Source: GW2011-AR15 sp964512765
GTDB lineage: Archaea; Nanobdellota; Nanobdellia; Woesearchaeales; GW2011-AR15
Length of the DNA stretch: 64,000 nucleotides
Reading direction: 5' to 3'
Assembly (NCBI GenBank): GCA_964512765.1
Contig: CAZEKF010000002.1
Coordinates: 62,001-126,000, forward strand
This document shows positions 8,510 through 16,798 of the stretch, piece after piece; the stretch's first letter is position 1; each line of letters opens with the position of its first letter. The position numbers and the translations under genes were made by a program. The notes beneath the pieces are model-generated. The model did not search any database and was not told where the DNA came from. It saw only the letters and a list, made by a program, of their open reading frames with translations.

Positions 8510-9313
8510 ATGACAATACCAATAGGAGATGTACTTGGAATTATTTATGACTTCGATGGCACTCTAAAAAGATCACATATTGAAAATTGGAATGCTTTAA
8601 GATACGGTTTTTATGAAGTGAGGCCTAATGCACCGCAAGGAGAAGATGCGCCTCCAATAGTTAAAAGTTTGTCTTATTACCTACAAGTCTGTTGGGAATC
8701 TGAAAACTGGATCCAAATTTGGAGCCGTACAGGATTCACAGAGGACGAAATACAACAAGGAGCAAGTTGTTTTGGAGAATATTTTGAAAAGAATACTGTA
8801 GCTATGAACCCGTATGAACATGTTCCAGAAATGGTTTTGGGTCTAAGTAGTTTTCCACAAGGAATCGTGTCTCAGAACAGTAGCTTAAACATTAGAAACT
8901 TTCTTTCAGCAAATGACTTGTCACACTTAATAAAAAAAATAATAGGGTTTCAAGAAGCTGCAAATTTTCAAAAACCAGATCCTCAAGCTTTAATTATGTG
9001 TATTGATGAATTGGGCCTTTATGGCCCAGGAATTATTCCATATGTTGGTGACCATTGGGGAGATATGCAAATGGTGGATAATGCAAATCAAATATTAGAT
9101 GAAATAGGAATTAAAATAATTAAAGTTGCTGCATTGTACGGATTAAAAACAAGAGAATTTGAAATAAAACCTGAAGATTATGCTAACTTTGGCGTTGAAC
9201 CAGATATTTGGCTTAATGATCCACTTGAGTTATTGACTCATGTTGTGAACATAGGAGGTGACAGATACATTATTAAAGAGGGAATTGTGGTTCAAAAAGG
9301 GCAAATATATTAA
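8510..9313 (+). CDS. HAD-superfamily hydrolase
   Basis: The product has 267 residues. I start at the ATG at 8510, 7 nt after GTGAGG, rather than at the TTG one codon earlier. HAD motifs are motif I IYDFDGTLK (nucleophile Asp14, acid Asp16), motif II GIVSQNSS, motif III Lys in FQKPDPQAL and motif IV VGDHWGDMQMV. A helical cap between I and II contains Trp-rich CWESENWIQIWSRTGF. It is likely a phosphoglycolate-phosphatase-like phosphatase. The substrate is not evident. The C-terminus has an additional about 50-residue segment ending in a strand. Confidence 0.85.
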   Translation: MTIPIGDVLGIIYDFDGTLKRSHIENWNALRYGFYEVRPNAPQGEDAPPIVKSLSYYLQVCWESENWIQIWSRTGFTEDEIQQGASCFGEYFEKNTVAMNPYEHVPEMVLGLSSFPQGIVSQNSSLNIRNFLSANDLSHLIKKIIGFQEAANFQKPDPQALIMCIDELGLYGPGIIPYVGDHWGDMQMVDNANQILDEIGIKIIKVAALYGLKTREFEIKPEDYANFGVEPDIWLNDPLELLTHVVNIGGDRYIIKEGIVVQKGQIY

Positions 9314-9372
9314 AATTTATATAAAACATCAAAACACTTAAATTTGGATCACAAATTAAGGGAATTAAATAT

Positions 9373-9494
9373 GCCCTTGTAGCTCAGTCGCTAGAGCAAT
9401 GCTCTCGTATGCACAGAAATCAAAGATTTTCGGCATGCCGAAAAGGCATTTTCGAGCAAAGCATAGGTCGGGAGTTCAAATCTCTCCAAGGGCT
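9373..9494 (+). tRNA. tRNA-Thr(CGT) with a 49-nt canonical intron
   Basis: Acceptor GCCCTTG (9373-9379) pairs with CAAGGGC (9487-9493) and the discriminator is T9494, as usual for archaeal threonine tRNAs. The D-stem is GCTC/GAGC. The anticodon stem is ATGCT/AGCAT around the loop CTCGTA-A with anticodon CGT at 9406-9408. The T-arm is GGGAG-TTCAAAT-CTCTC. The intron occupies 9410-9458, between positions 37 and 38. Loop bases CTCG (9404-9407) pair with CGAG (9453-9456), giving the 4-bp helix of a bulge-helix-bulge site. The intron contains the 18-nt perfect palindrome TTTTCGGCATGCCGAAAA. CCA is not encoded. Confidence 0.93.
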
Positions 9495-9590
9495 TTTTTA
9501 TTATGTGGGCTTGAGCATAGCGAAACCCACAGTTTTCCCTCAAGGCTTTTCTCAAAAGGCTTGGTTCCAAATCTCTCCAGGGGCTTTTTT
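9495..9590 (+). repeat. tRNA-3'-end-duplicating structured element, copy 1
   Basis: Directly after tRNA-Thr lies a stretch that ends with a second copy of the tRNA tail. The 23-nt stretch starting CAAATCTCTCC at 9477 recurs at 9568-9590 with one mismatch, 91 bp downstream. Between them are hairpin 1, GTGGG (9505-9509)/CCCAC (9526-9530), starting the conserved core GTGGGCTTGAGC, and hairpin 2, CAAGGCTTTT (9541-9550)/AAAAGGCTTG (9554-9563), with a single G-G mismatch. The same layout follows tRNA-Arg at 44420-44515. There is no ORF; short open frames through it are chance. T-runs follow both tail copies. Confidence 0.8.
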
Positions 9591-9639
9591 TCTTAATTTA
9601 CATATATATTTTTATATTGCTTAGTTTTCACTGTTTTTG

Positions 9640-10194
9640 ATGAAGAAACTTAGGAAAATAAAGTATAAAAAACTTAATATTGATAAGAAACATATTGTCC
9701 TAGGGCTTACTGTTCTCATTGTCTCATTTTTTATTAACATCTGGCCAATAATTTTTTTAAGCATATTTTGTGTTGCTAACGCAATTTTATTGTCAATTGA
9801 CAGGTACGTCAGTGCACCAGTTGACTTGGAATTTTCAACGTTTTCTGCTATTTTAATGACAACAGCATACGGATTGAAATGGGGGATTGCAGTTGGAATC
9901 TTAACTAAAATGGCGGCAATAGTATACAATAAAAAATTTACAATGGATCACGCATTCATGATGATAGGTTACGTGATTGCAGCTTTTATGGCAAACATGT
10001 TATCAGGAAGTATACTTTTTGTAGGGATAATAACAATCATAGTAACAAACCTATGGATTGTTTTTGTATCAAAGTTCATTACAGGTTTGTCAACGTACGA
10101 AATTTTCATGTATGGTATGAGTAATTTCATTTTCAATGCAGTTTTATTTATTGGTTTCGGAGATTTTTTTTATAAAGTTATGATGTTTTTATGA
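9640..10194 (+). CDS. Conserved-looking polytopic membrane protein
   Basis: The product has 184 residues from the ATG at 9640; the TTG one codon earlier is less likely. A basic cytoplasmic N-terminus (KKLRKIKYKKLNIDKK) is followed by five or six hydrophobic helices covering nearly the whole chain, with few polar residues inside the membrane. No transporter or enzyme signature is recognised. TATA-like ATATATATTTTTATA about 30 nt upstream suggests a leaderless transcript. It runs directly into the methyltransferase gene (4-nt gap), so the two are probably one transcript. Confidence 0.7.
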   Translation: MKKLRKIKYKKLNIDKKHIVLGLTVLIVSFFINIWPIIFLSIFCVANAILLSIDRYVSAPVDLEFSTFSAILMTTAYGLKWGIAVGILTKMAAIVYNKKFTMDHAFMMIGYVIAAFMANMLSGSILFVGIITIIVTNLWIVFVSKFITGLSTYEIFMYGMSNFIFNAVLFIGFGDFFYKVMMFL

Positions 10195-10198
10195 TAAA

Positions 10199-10804
10199 AT
10201 GACTCATTATTATTCAGAGAAACAGTTCTCGGAATTTGATCTTAAGAAAATCCCAATTAATTTAAAAAAAGTTCAGTTTGAATTGTTTAGTGCAAGTGGA
10301 ATTTTTTCTAAGGATAAGCTTGACAAAGGATCTGAGCTACTGATTGAAAACGCAATAATTGAACCAAATTGGCAAGTTCTTGATTTTGGATGTGGAATTG
10401 GTGTTGTTGGAGTTTCTTTGAAAAAGTTATATCCAAGTATAAACGTAACAATGCTTGACATTAATGAACGAGCAGTTATGGTTTCTAAGAAAAATGTTAA
10501 ATTGCATAATTTAGACATTAAAATTATAAAAAGTAACCTATATTCCAAGATTAATTCGAAATTTGACACAATTCTAGTAAATCCACCGCAAACAGCTGGC
10601 AAGGAACTATGTTTTAAGATTATTGAACAAGCAAAAGATCATCTTAATTCTAATGGATTATTGCAATTAGTAGCAAGACACAACAAAGGTGGTTCTTCAC
10701 TAAAAAAGAAAATGCAGGAATTATATGGTAATGTTCAAGAAACTGCCAAAGGTTCGGGGTATAGAGTATATGTTTCTAAACACCGCCCCATAAAAACCAA
10801 ATAA
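10199..10804 (+). CDS. Class I SAM-dependent methyltransferase (RsmC/MTS-like)
   Basis: The product has 201 residues. It has the SAM-binding loop VLDFGCGIGVVGVSL (about residues 62-76), the acidic end of strand 2 (MLDINERAV) and motif IV VNPPQTAG, as in the small-domain MTS/RsmC group that methylates rRNA or tRNA bases. The N-terminal 55 residues include an FELFSASGIFSKDKLDKGSELLI segment typical of this group. Product specificity is not determinable. The C-terminus overlaps the convergent permease gene by 29 nt. Confidence 0.85.
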   Translation: MTHYYSEKQFSEFDLKKIPINLKKVQFELFSASGIFSKDKLDKGSELLIENAIIEPNWQVLDFGCGIGVVGVSLKKLYPSINVTMLDINERAVMVSKKNVKLHNLDIKIIKSNLYSKINSKFDTILVNPPQTAGKELCFKIIEQAKDHLNSNGLLQLVARHNKGGSSLKKKMQELYGNVQETAKGSGYRVYVSKHRPIKTK

Positions 10805-12539
10805 GGTGAGGTGCTACAAACGCAAGTATAATGTTTAATATAACTCCAACTCTAAAGAAATCTGAAAATTTGTACACACCAGTTCCGTAAACCATAGTAT
10901 TTGTTTTATAACCAACAGGAGTTAAATATGAAGTTGATGCTGAAAACATTATAACTAATACCATTAGATAAGGATCTATTCCGATTTGTCTTGCTAGATC
11001 TATTCCAATTGGCACTAAAAGGATTACTGATGCGTTGTTTGATAATATTTCAGTTAATAATGTTGTAAATATATAGAATCCTATCATCACCCATAACGGC
11101 GGGAAATTAACAGCTATTTTACTTAACAATCCAGCTATAAATGCTGCTGCTCCAGATTTCTCAAGAGCTATTCCAAGTGGGATAAGCCCTGCTAATAAAA
11201 ATATAATTTCCCATCTGACAGAACTATACGCTTCTTTTGTTGTTATTACTCCTGTGAGTATCATTAAAACTACTCCAACTAAAGCTGTTAGCATGATTGG
11301 ATAAATGCCAAATGCAGCAAGAAGTACAACTCCTGCAAGAATCGCAATCGCAATTAATCGTTTATGTTTTCTATAATTTACTTCCAGCTCGTCAATAAGA
11401 ATCAAGTTTCTATCATTCCTGACTTTCTCACTTTTTTCTTTAGGTGTTTTTAATAACAATAAATCACCAAGGTGAAGCTTGATTTTATCAAGTCGTTTTG
11501 TAATCTTTTTAGTACCTTTTCTGATTGCCATGACAACTGCATTTTTCTTTAAACCAAGGTCTTCAATCTTTTTTCCAATGTAATATGATCCTTGAGGCAC
11601 GATCATGTTTAATGTTTCACTTTCGCCGTTAGCTTTACCCATTTCTTCAATAACAATCTTTACCCCTGCTTCAGCTTCAAGGTTGAACAAAGTATCACGA
11701 ACAGACTCAATTGTCAAAATATCTCCTGGTTGAAGAACTCTATTTGAAAAGTTTTCTTTCCAGATTTTTTTATCTCTATGTAAATTCAGAATTTTTAGTT
11801 TGTACTTTTTTCTAAGAATAGTATCTTTAATTTTTTTCCCAACTAACTTTGACTTTTCTAATATTATTAGTTCAGACGTAAATTTCAAATCTTTGTATAC
11901 ATCCTCGCCTTTAGCAGCACCTTTTTTTGGTAAGATCCAATACCCAATTGTTAAGAAATATACAATTGAAATTGTCATTACTGCCAAACCTATCTTCCAG
12001 AATGAGAACATACCAAACGGTTCCATGCCTAACCTTGCGATAATTGATGCAGCTAACAAGTTAGTAGAAGTTCCAATTAAAGTTAATTTTCCAGCTGCCA
12101 TTGACACATATGATAAGGGTATTAGTAACTTGCTAGGCCGTGTTTTTGACATTTTTGTTAAATTCAGTACAAATGGAATCATGATTGCAACTATTGGTGC
12201 ATTGTTCATAATGCTTGAAATCGGTGCTACGAATAACATTATGAAAAGCAATTGTAGAATTTCATTAGATCCTGTTAATCCAAATATTCTTATGCTTAAA
12301 CTATGAATTAACCCAGTTTTTTCAATACCTGCACTCAGTATAAACATCGCAAGAATGGTTATAACTGCTTCATTGCTGAAGCCTGAGACACCTTCGTGAG
12401 TGTTAACAAGACCAAGAACCATTAATGTAACCATTACTAAAATTGCAGTTACGTCTACAGGAAATATTTCTTTGATAAATAGATAAAGCACACCTATAAT
12501 AATCAAAAAAACTAGTATTATTGTATAATTAATCATCAT
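10776..12539 (-). CDS. SLC13/DASS-type permease with two TrkA_C (RCK-C) domains
   Basis: The product has 588 residues from the ATG at 12539. A TTG start at 12575 would add 12 residues and overlap the upstream gene. There are two hydrophobic halves of about five or six helices each (residues about 1-185 and 390-588). They contain the paired NNAPIVAIMIPF and SNNASVILLVPIGI hairpin motifs of the ion-transporter/SLC13 fold. Between them lie two soluble TrkA_C domains (about 205-365; KKIKDTILRKKY..., GKKIEDLGLKKNA...), which bind small ligands in homologues. It probably imports an organic or inorganic anion. It is downstream of, and close to, the CARF-like gene. Confidence 0.88.
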   Translation of the reverse strand: MMINYTIILVFLIIIGVLYLFIKEIFPVDVTAILVMVTLMVLGLVNTHEGVSGFSNEAVITILAMFILSAGIEKTGLIHSLSIRIFGLTGSNEILQLLFIMLFVAPISSIMNNAPIVAIMIPFVLNLTKMSKTRPSKLLIPLSYVSMAAGKLTLIGTSTNLLAASIIARLGMEPFGMFSFWKIGLAVMTISIVYFLTIGYWILPKKGAAKGEDVYKDLKFTSELIILEKSKLVGKKIKDTILRKKYKLKILNLHRDKKIWKENFSNRVLQPGDILTIESVRDTLFNLEAEAGVKIVIEEMGKANGESETLNMIVPQGSYYIGKKIEDLGLKKNAVVMAIRKGTKKITKRLDKIKLHLGDLLLLKTPKEKSEKVRNDRNLILIDELEVNYRKHKRLIAIAILAGVVLLAAFGIYPIMLTALVGVVLMILTGVITTKEAYSSVRWEIIFLLAGLIPLGIALEKSGAAAFIAGLLSKIAVNFPPLWVMIGFYIFTTLLTEILSNNASVILLVPIGIDLARQIGIDPYLMVLVIMFSASTSYLTPVGYKTNTMVYGTGVYKFSDFFRVGVILNIILAFVAPHLIWFLWGGV

Positions 12540-12571
12540 ATAAGAAAAAACTATGTGTCTTATAAGTTTTT

Positions 12572-12928
12572 TCAAATTTCTTTTAATTCATTTACTGTAT
12601 GAACAACTAATCTTATTCCTAGCCCTAATTTTAGCATAGCGGATAACACAGCCATGTGTTCTTTCCCTGTGCCAGAGATAAAGTTAAGAGCGACTTCTGT
12701 ACCCTTTATTTTTTCTTTAAGCTGTGTTACGATTTTATCAATAATAAGTTCAATGCTTTGGTTAGAATTAATAACAATGAATTCCATGTTATCTTTTTTC
12801 TGGAAGGTATCTTTACCAAACTCGTTTGTTATTAAATATATTTTTTCCCAGTCTTGACTACTAATTAATTTAACAACATCTGTCCAGGTTCCTTTGCCAG
12901 TGGAAAGTAATGCAACTAGTTCAGTCAT
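12572..12928 (-). CDS. Small CARF-like Rossmann-fold protein
   Basis: The product has 118 residues. The N-terminal strand and loop VALLSTGKGTWTDVV followed by EKIYLITNEFG resembles the first half of CARF domains. The central ALNFISGTGKEHMAVLSAMLKLGLG matches the CARF TGGTKxM-type ligand-binding motif in placement and spacing. No HTH, nuclease or other effector is attached. CARF domains bind cyclic oligoadenylates in CRISPR type III systems, but no cas gene or CRISPR array is visible here, so the ligand is unknown. The gene lies just upstream of the SLC13/TrkA_C permease on the same strand (33 nt to its ATG). The family call is by motif and fold pattern only. Confidence 0.55.
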   Translation of the reverse strand: MTELVALLSTGKGTWTDVVKLISSQDWEKIYLITNEFGKDTFQKKDNMEFIVINSNQSIELIIDKIVTQLKEKIKGTEVALNFISGTGKEHMAVLSAMLKLGLGIRLVVHTVNELKEI

Positions 12929-12953
12929 AATACTATAGAATGGAACTATATTT

Positions 12954-13433
12954 TTAAATTTTACATATGCCTAAATTAACTACAATGTTAGGTGTATCGC
13001 TTATTATTGCAGTCGCCAGAGATGATTTTTCTTTAAACTCATTGCATCCTACATAGTTAATATCCATTTTTTTATTGCTCTCTCTTGTAACATAGAATGA
13101 ATATGGTTTTTGCCATTTTCCTAATGTACTATCTAATATTTCTTGTACCTTTTCACTTACATAACTGCATGAGTTCATGCCAGGACATTTCTCATTTTTC
13201 CCAAAACAATCTTGGATAATTATTGAATATTCAGGACCGCATTCACTATTAGTTTGCATTATAATGTTTAACAAAGCTTGAGACAAGTGTGCATCTTCAA
13301 TGTCTTGTTTAGACTCAGTTTGTTTATTTGAAAGCATCATATAAAAAAAGCCTATTAATAATATTATTACTATAATTACAATACCAATTATTTCTGTTTG
13401 TGCTTTAGTTGTGGAGTTCAATTTCAATGACAC
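12954..13433 (-). CDS. Pilin-like secreted protein 1
   Basis: The product has up to 159 residues from a GTG at 13433; TTG starts at 13427 or 13421 are also possible. The N-terminus STTKAQTEIIGIVIIVIILLIGFFYMML has the Lys-Ala-Gln plus about 20-residue hydrophobic core of archaeal class III (prepilin) signals. The secreted part has six or more cysteines (CGPEY, DCFGKNEKCPGMNSC, GCNEF, GICKI). It is the last gene of a three-gene operon of similar proteins and overlaps the previous one by 29 nt. The role in a surface fibre is inferred from the N-terminus only. Confidence 0.7.
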   Translation of the reverse strand: MSLKLNSTTKAQTEIIGIVIIVIILLIGFFYMMLSNKQTESKQDIEDAHLSQALLNIIMQTNSECGPEYSIIIQDCFGKNEKCPGMNSCSYVSEKVQEILDSTLGKWQKPYSFYVTRESNKKMDINYVGCNEFKEKSSLATAIISDTPNIVVNLGICKI

Positions 13434-13884
13434 CGAAATTTTTTATTTTTTTTTCAGGATAAAATATTATTGAAGGAAGATGATAAACTTTTTTTGATTT
13501 GTATTTTTCAATTGGATTATTATACAATTCAATAGTATCCCATCCACTGATAGGTGAATATTCAATTATAGATATTTTTGAGTTTCCTAATATTGTTTTA
13601 TAATAAAAATCATTTTCTTTGATTTTTTTAGTAAGTGCATTAATAGCTAATTTATCATAACAATCTCTTACAGAGACTCTTAATCTAGAACATTGTAATT
13701 CAGGAAGGACATTAATTATTTGAGCTTTTTTATAATTAGTTAATATTAAAGATTGTTCTAATTGAGTTCTCATTGATGATCTCTGTTTTCCTATTACAAA
13801 AATAAATCCTATTATCAATATAATAAATATAATAAATAAAGCAAATATTGTCTGCATTATTTGTAGTTGAGCTTTGTTTTTCAT
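13405..13884 (-). CDS. Pilin-like secreted protein 2
   Basis: The product has 159 residues from the ATG at 13884, which lies 2 nt past the upstream stop; a TTG at 13905 would add seven residues. The N-terminus MKNKAQLQIMQTIFALFIIFIILIIG is a class III-like signal with Lys-Ala-Gln before the hydrophobic helix. The rest contains beta-type segments and two cysteines spaced as CSRLRVSVRDC. It is the middle gene of the pilin-like operon. I do not recognise a named pilin family. Confidence 0.7.
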   Translation of the reverse strand: MKNKAQLQIMQTIFALFIIFIILIIGFIFVIGKQRSSMRTQLEQSLILTNYKKAQIINVLPELQCSRLRVSVRDCYDKLAINALTKKIKENDFYYKTILGNSKISIIEYSPISGWDTIELYNNPIEKYKSKKVYHLPSIIFYPEKKIKNFGVIEIELHN

Positions 13885-13886
13885 TT

Positions 13887-14945
13887 TTAATAAACAAGAG
13901 GACAACTTAGCCTCATTAATACTTTATTATCTTTACTAAGTATGGTTCCGTAATAATATATGTCTAAATAAAAACCCTCTGTATGTTGGATGTCTGAAGT
14001 TAAATCAATCATTTTATTTAACCTTGTAGCAGGATTCATATAAGGACAATGTTTTATTCTTGATAATTCATCAATCCTATCTAGCTTAATCTCTGCAGAT
14101 ATTTTATATTTCTCAAATCCTTTTTGCATGCCACAATTATACATCTCAGGGTTTTCAGAATAAATTGCTGCAAGTAATGAAGCTTCATCTAAAAAATACA
14201 CTTCGCCAATCTCTTTAAAACTGTTACCTGTTTTTTTATAATATTTAATAGTTCCAAAATCAAATATGCGCATAGAATATTTTTCTATACCTTCAAGAAA
14301 AAAACCATCAAACCTGTTTCTTAATTCAGGTCCGAACCATGAATCTATTACACTGACTACTAAAAAAGTAACATCTTCATCTTTTATCCCGTTTAAATCA
14401 CCTAATTGAGAAACGTCAGGCATTTCATCAATTGCAATATATCTTATTTTATCATAATTTTCATTGTTTATTTCTTTGAAATTTTTTACAACTATCTTAT
14501 TAATGTTAATAGGTAGACTTTCATTGATTAATTGAACAAACCCAGATTCTTTAAGAACATATTTTATGTTTGAACCTGTCACAAAGCTAAATAATTCAGT
14601 TTTAAAAGGATGTTCAAAATACCTACTAGTACCTAATAAATTCCCTGTTATTTTATCAGGTGAAAAGACTATGCTTGATAATGGAGAGGATATTTCATCA
14701 ATGATATATCTGTCACAGCTAAATTTAATCGCTACACCGCTTAATTCTGTACTTGATTCAGCTTTTGGATTTAGTTGGATATTTTTTAGAATTAAATCAA
14801 GATAAGATTTAACATCATAATTAAATGAATCTGTTGCTGATTTTTTTAATTTAGGAATTATTGATAGCCCTGCTATCAAGATAATTGCTCCAACTACTGC
14901 AATATATATCCAATTGAATTGGATTTGTATTTGTCCTCTTTTCAT
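13887..14945 (-). CDS. Pilin-like anchored protein 3
   Basis: The product has 352 residues. The N-terminus MKRGQIQIQFNWIYIAVVG carries Arg-Gly-Gln and a hydrophobic segment up to about residue 33, again class III-like. The extracellular part is mostly beta and charged, with a late cysteine pair (CGM, HCPYMNPATR) and an ending LSCPLVY. It is the first gene of the operon; TATA-like TTAATATAAT lies upstream on the minus strand. It is larger than a typical pilin and could be a tip or minor component, which is inference. Confidence 0.7.
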   Translation of the reverse strand: MKRGQIQIQFNWIYIAVVGAIILIAGLSIIPKLKKSATDSFNYDVKSYLDLILKNIQLNPKAESSTELSGVAIKFSCDRYIIDEISSPLSSIVFSPDKITGNLLGTSRYFEHPFKTELFSFVTGSNIKYVLKESGFVQLINESLPININKIVVKNFKEINNENYDKIRYIAIDEMPDVSQLGDLNGIKDEDVTFLVVSVIDSWFGPELRNRFDGFFLEGIEKYSMRIFDFGTIKYYKKTGNSFKEIGEVYFLDEASLLAAIYSENPEMYNCGMQKGFEKYKISAEIKLDRIDELSRIKHCPYMNPATRLNKMIDLTSDIQHTEGFYLDIYYYGTILSKDNKVLMRLSCPLVY

Positions 14946-15010
14946 TTATTAAATTTTATTAGAGATATAGATTATATTAAGTTTTCGAATTAGACTTCTT
15001 ACTTATATTA

Positions 15011-15103
15011 AGAAAATAATAACAACAAAGGCACAGATGCATTTACTTGTGTAAATGCTAATCGCCTTATGACTCGCCTGGCCAAGTTATTATTTTCTTT
15101 TTT
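15011..15103 (+). ncRNA. Candidate small structured RNA with T-run terminator
   Basis: AAAATAATAAC (15013-15023) pairs perfectly with GTTATTATTTT (15086-15096), and CTTTTTT follows at once. Inside, AAGGC/GCCTT and then the 8-bp hairpin GCATTTAC-TTGT-GTAAATGC enclose a small internal loop (ACAGAT/TAATC), a layout reminiscent of an H/ACA guide pocket. No ORF covers it. A TATA-like ATTATATTAA lies about 35 nt upstream. It could instead be a large terminator hairpin between the divergent pilin operon and the next surface gene. Confidence 0.45.
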
Positions 15104-15141
15104 GGAAACTTTAATAAAGCTGCTAATATGAACTTTTTTAC

Positions 15142-16797
15142 ATGCATAAAAAGTCTCAATTAACAATATTTATTATAATAGTATTATTGTTAATAGTAAT
15201 AGTAGGTTTCTTTTTTTATAATAATAATAAATCTAAACTTGAAGAAGTAAAAAAATCTGAAGATGTTAATTTTAAAGAAATTAAACCTGTTAAAGTTTAT
15301 ATTGAAGATGTAATAACTCGTTTAGTGATAGATGGTTTATTTTTAATTGGTAAGCAAGGAGGTATATTGTATGAAACAACCTGGCCAGCGTGCAAAGCTG
15401 AAGATCCTAGTGTTGATGAATTTCACAAGCTATGCAACCAAACAGGAAAATATAATTATTTCTTTTATCCAGAATATCTTGAAGAAACACCTTATAGTCA
15501 TAAAAGAGTTAACATTGGATTAAATGATTCAAGAGAATTAACTATAACTAGGGCAAGTATTGAACCACTGCAACAACCTTTTTCATATCCACATATTGGA
15601 CCAATACTTGCTAAAGATTATTTATATGGNNNNNNNNNNNNNNNNNNNNNNNNNNNNNNNNNNNNNNNNNNNNNNNNNNNNNNNNNNNNNNNNNNNNNNN
15701 NNNNNNNNNNNNNNNNNNNNNNNNNNNNNAGAATGCTTGATGAAAATGGTGAAGAAGTTGGTGAAGTGTTTAGAAGAGAATCAGCTACTAATCCGCCTAA
15801 TTATGAATATGATTTGATATATGCGATTGATAGGTCGTTTGACTGGGCTAAATGGTATAATCATGAAGATAATTATAACCCTGAACCTGAATATTTTACG
15901 TTTTATTTTATTAGAGAGAATAGAGCAGCGGATGCTAGTACTGTTTATAATGTACCTGAAAAAATACTTCCTGGAGAAACTACAACTTGGTTCTGTCCTA
16001 ATTTCATGACAGCTGGAACATGGTTTGATCCTGATGAAGATGATATGTATACTGAAGAATTTCCTTTTACAGATCCTCAATGGTATGTTTGGAAAAGTAG
16101 GGGAGATTATTTGGAATATGAGATAGTTGGAAGCTGCGGGGGTGAATTATATTTAGACCACGAGCCTGAACGAGAAGAAATTAGGTATCATACTGAAATG
16201 AATCACGAAGAAGATGGTGATGAAGATGATGGTATTTCTTTTTTAGATGATGATCTTGTAAAATGTGGAAATGAAATATATGAATTTAAAACAAAACAAG
16301 CTACATTAGATGATGTAGGTGATGTAATAATTTTAAAAGTAGGAGACCAGATGGATTTTATGAGTGGTGAATCACAAGGACCAAGTAGATATCCAGAAGG
16401 ACCTATAACAGAAGATGGAAGCGGGAGATTAAATGATGCAATTTCGTTTCAACCTGTGAAATGTGATTCAAGTGTTGATCAAAAAGGATGTTGTGAACAA
16501 GGAAAATGGAGATTAGATGGAATACCAAATGAACCTGTGACAATTCCTATATGTGTAAGAAAATGTGAAAGTTATTGTAAATCACTTTCTTGTTCTAAAC
16601 CAGATTGTAGTTCAGAAAAAGAATCAGGATGTTGTTATGAATACAAAGAATTTCATAATGTATGTGATCATGAAGGAGATCTTCAAATTAGTAATAAACC
16701 TGCGTCAGATAAAATGATGGCTACACCAGGATGTAAATGCAAATGTGTAACTAATAATGCAGTGAGGACACCAGTATGTAGTCAACCACCAACTTAA
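15142..16797 (+). CDS. Surface protein of the KxQ-anchored family, interrupted by a gap
   Basis: Spans an assembly gap of 100 N (15630-15729), so the true length is unknown; 517 residues are visible. The N-terminus MHKKSQLTIFIIIVLLLIVIVGFFFY is class III-like. Residues about 50-75 (VYIEDVITRLVIDGLFLIGKQGGILY) match the same region of the protein at 38969. The part after the gap is acidic, then strongly Cys-rich near the end (about 24 Cys in the last 130 residues, e.g. QKGCCEQGKW, CKCKC). Whether both sides of the gap belong to one gene is not proved, but both are open in compatible frames and lie in one direction. Confidence 0.6.
   Translation: MHKKSQLTIFIIIVLLLIVIVGFFFYNNNKSKLEEVKKSEDVNFKEIKPVKVYIEDVITRLVIDGLFLIGKQGGILYETTWPACKAEDPSVDEFHKLCNQTGKYNYFFYPEYLEETPYSHKRVNIGLNDSRELTITRASIEPLQQPFSYPHIGPILAKDYLYXXXXXXXXXXXXXXXXXXXXXXXXXXXXXXXXXXRMLDENGEEVGEVFRRESATNPPNYEYDLIYAIDRSFDWAKWYNHEDNYNPEPEYFTFYFIRENRAADASTVYNVPEKILPGETTTWFCPNFMTAGTWFDPDEDDMYTEEFPFTDPQWYVWKSRGDYLEYEIVGSCGGELYLDHEPEREEIRYHTEMNHEEDGDEDDGISFLDDDLVKCGNEIYEFKTKQATLDDVGDVIILKVGDQMDFMSGESQGPSRYPEGPITEDGSGRLNDAISFQPVKCDSSVDQKGCCEQGKWRLDGIPNEPVTIPICVRKCESYCKSLSCSKPDCSSEKESGCCYEYKEFHNVCDHEGDLQISNKPASDKMMATPGCKCKCVTNNAVRTPVCSQPPT
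15630..15729. other. Assembly gap (100 N)
   Basis: Exactly 100 N, a conventional placeholder, so the real gap length is unknown. It interrupts the surface-protein gene at 15142. Confidence 0.99.
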
Positions 16798-16798
16798 A

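Noticed and set aside
9399..9624. Two open frames of 65 and 71 codons across tRNA-Thr and the element
   Set aside because: They run through the tRNA, its intron and the repeat; composition is that of structured RNA, not protein, and no ribosome site is present.
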